Source: Flavobacteriaceae bacterium (GTDB lineage Bacteria > Bacteroidota > Bacteroidia > Flavobacteriales > Flavobacteriaceae). From it: a DNA stretch of 6,050 nt. Every line of letters begins with the position of its first letter. Positions within the stretch are counted from its first letter, which is position 1. Shown here one piece after another: positions 5,999-6,050 of this stretch. The notes under the pieces are model-generated. The model was not told the origin of the DNA, searched no databases, and saw nothing but the letters and a program-made list of their open reading frames with translations. The DNA is taken from the NCBI GenBank assembly GCA_015493405.1, contig WGDF01000385.1, forward strand, positions 1-6,050, given 5' to 3'. Position numbers and translations under genes: made by a program.

Positions 5999-6050
5999 TA
6001 ATAAAAAAAATAAAATACCTAATTTTTTAATTCATAAGCTTATTATTAAG

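Noticed and set aside
6034..6043. Perfect 10-bp palindrome ATAAGCTTAT upstream of the secreted-protein promoter
   Set aside because: Short palindromes are common in such A/T-rich DNA, symmetry breaks immediately outside it, and no second copy was found to suggest an operator.
1..6050. CRISPR array, tRNA, rRNA, prophage or defence genes
   Set aside because: No direct-repeat array, cloverleaf, rRNA-like stretch, integrase, nuclease or toxin-antitoxin pair was seen. All substantial coding capacity is explained by six ordinary genes.

Overview
The window looks like chromosomal DNA of a low-GC Bacteroidetes bacterium, most likely a flavobacterium-like lineage. Three things support this. The four-gene exbB / membrane protein / exbD / exbD layout closely matches the one familiar from that phylum. 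The protein at 4069-5961 ends in a type IX secretion (T9SS) C-terminal sorting domain, which is confined to Bacteroidetes and close relatives. Its promoter carries a perfect Bacteroidetes-type -7 box (TAnnTTTG), and start codons are preceded by A-rich leaders rather than Shine-Dalgarno sequences.

Layout. Bases 1-2251 (+) hold a tightly spaced operon: the 3' part of exbB (its start lies outside the window), a small four-helix membrane protein, and two different exbD genes. A strong hairpin-plus-T-run terminator closes it at 2273-2310. Bases 2382-3821 (+) encode an aldehyde dehydrogenase with all catalytic residues, in its own transcription unit. Bases 3822-4068 are intergenic between two convergent genes. 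They hold a roughly 160-bp imperfect palindrome that starts directly after the dehydrogenase stop codon, and a bidirectional terminator at 4020-4048. Bases 4069-5961 (-) encode a 630-residue secreted multidomain protein, with a promoter at about 5991-5998.

How the genes work together. ExbB and the two ExbD proteins should form an inner-membrane, proton-driven stator that energises TonB-dependent outer-membrane transport. No tonB gene is in view. The four-helix protein is presumably an accessory of that complex, but this rests on position only. The aldehyde dehydrogenase and the T9SS cargo protein show no functional link to the exb operon or to each other.

I found no clear novel system. The most unusual structure is the palindrome at 3822-3981, which resembles a miniature mobile element or an extragenic palindromic repeat.
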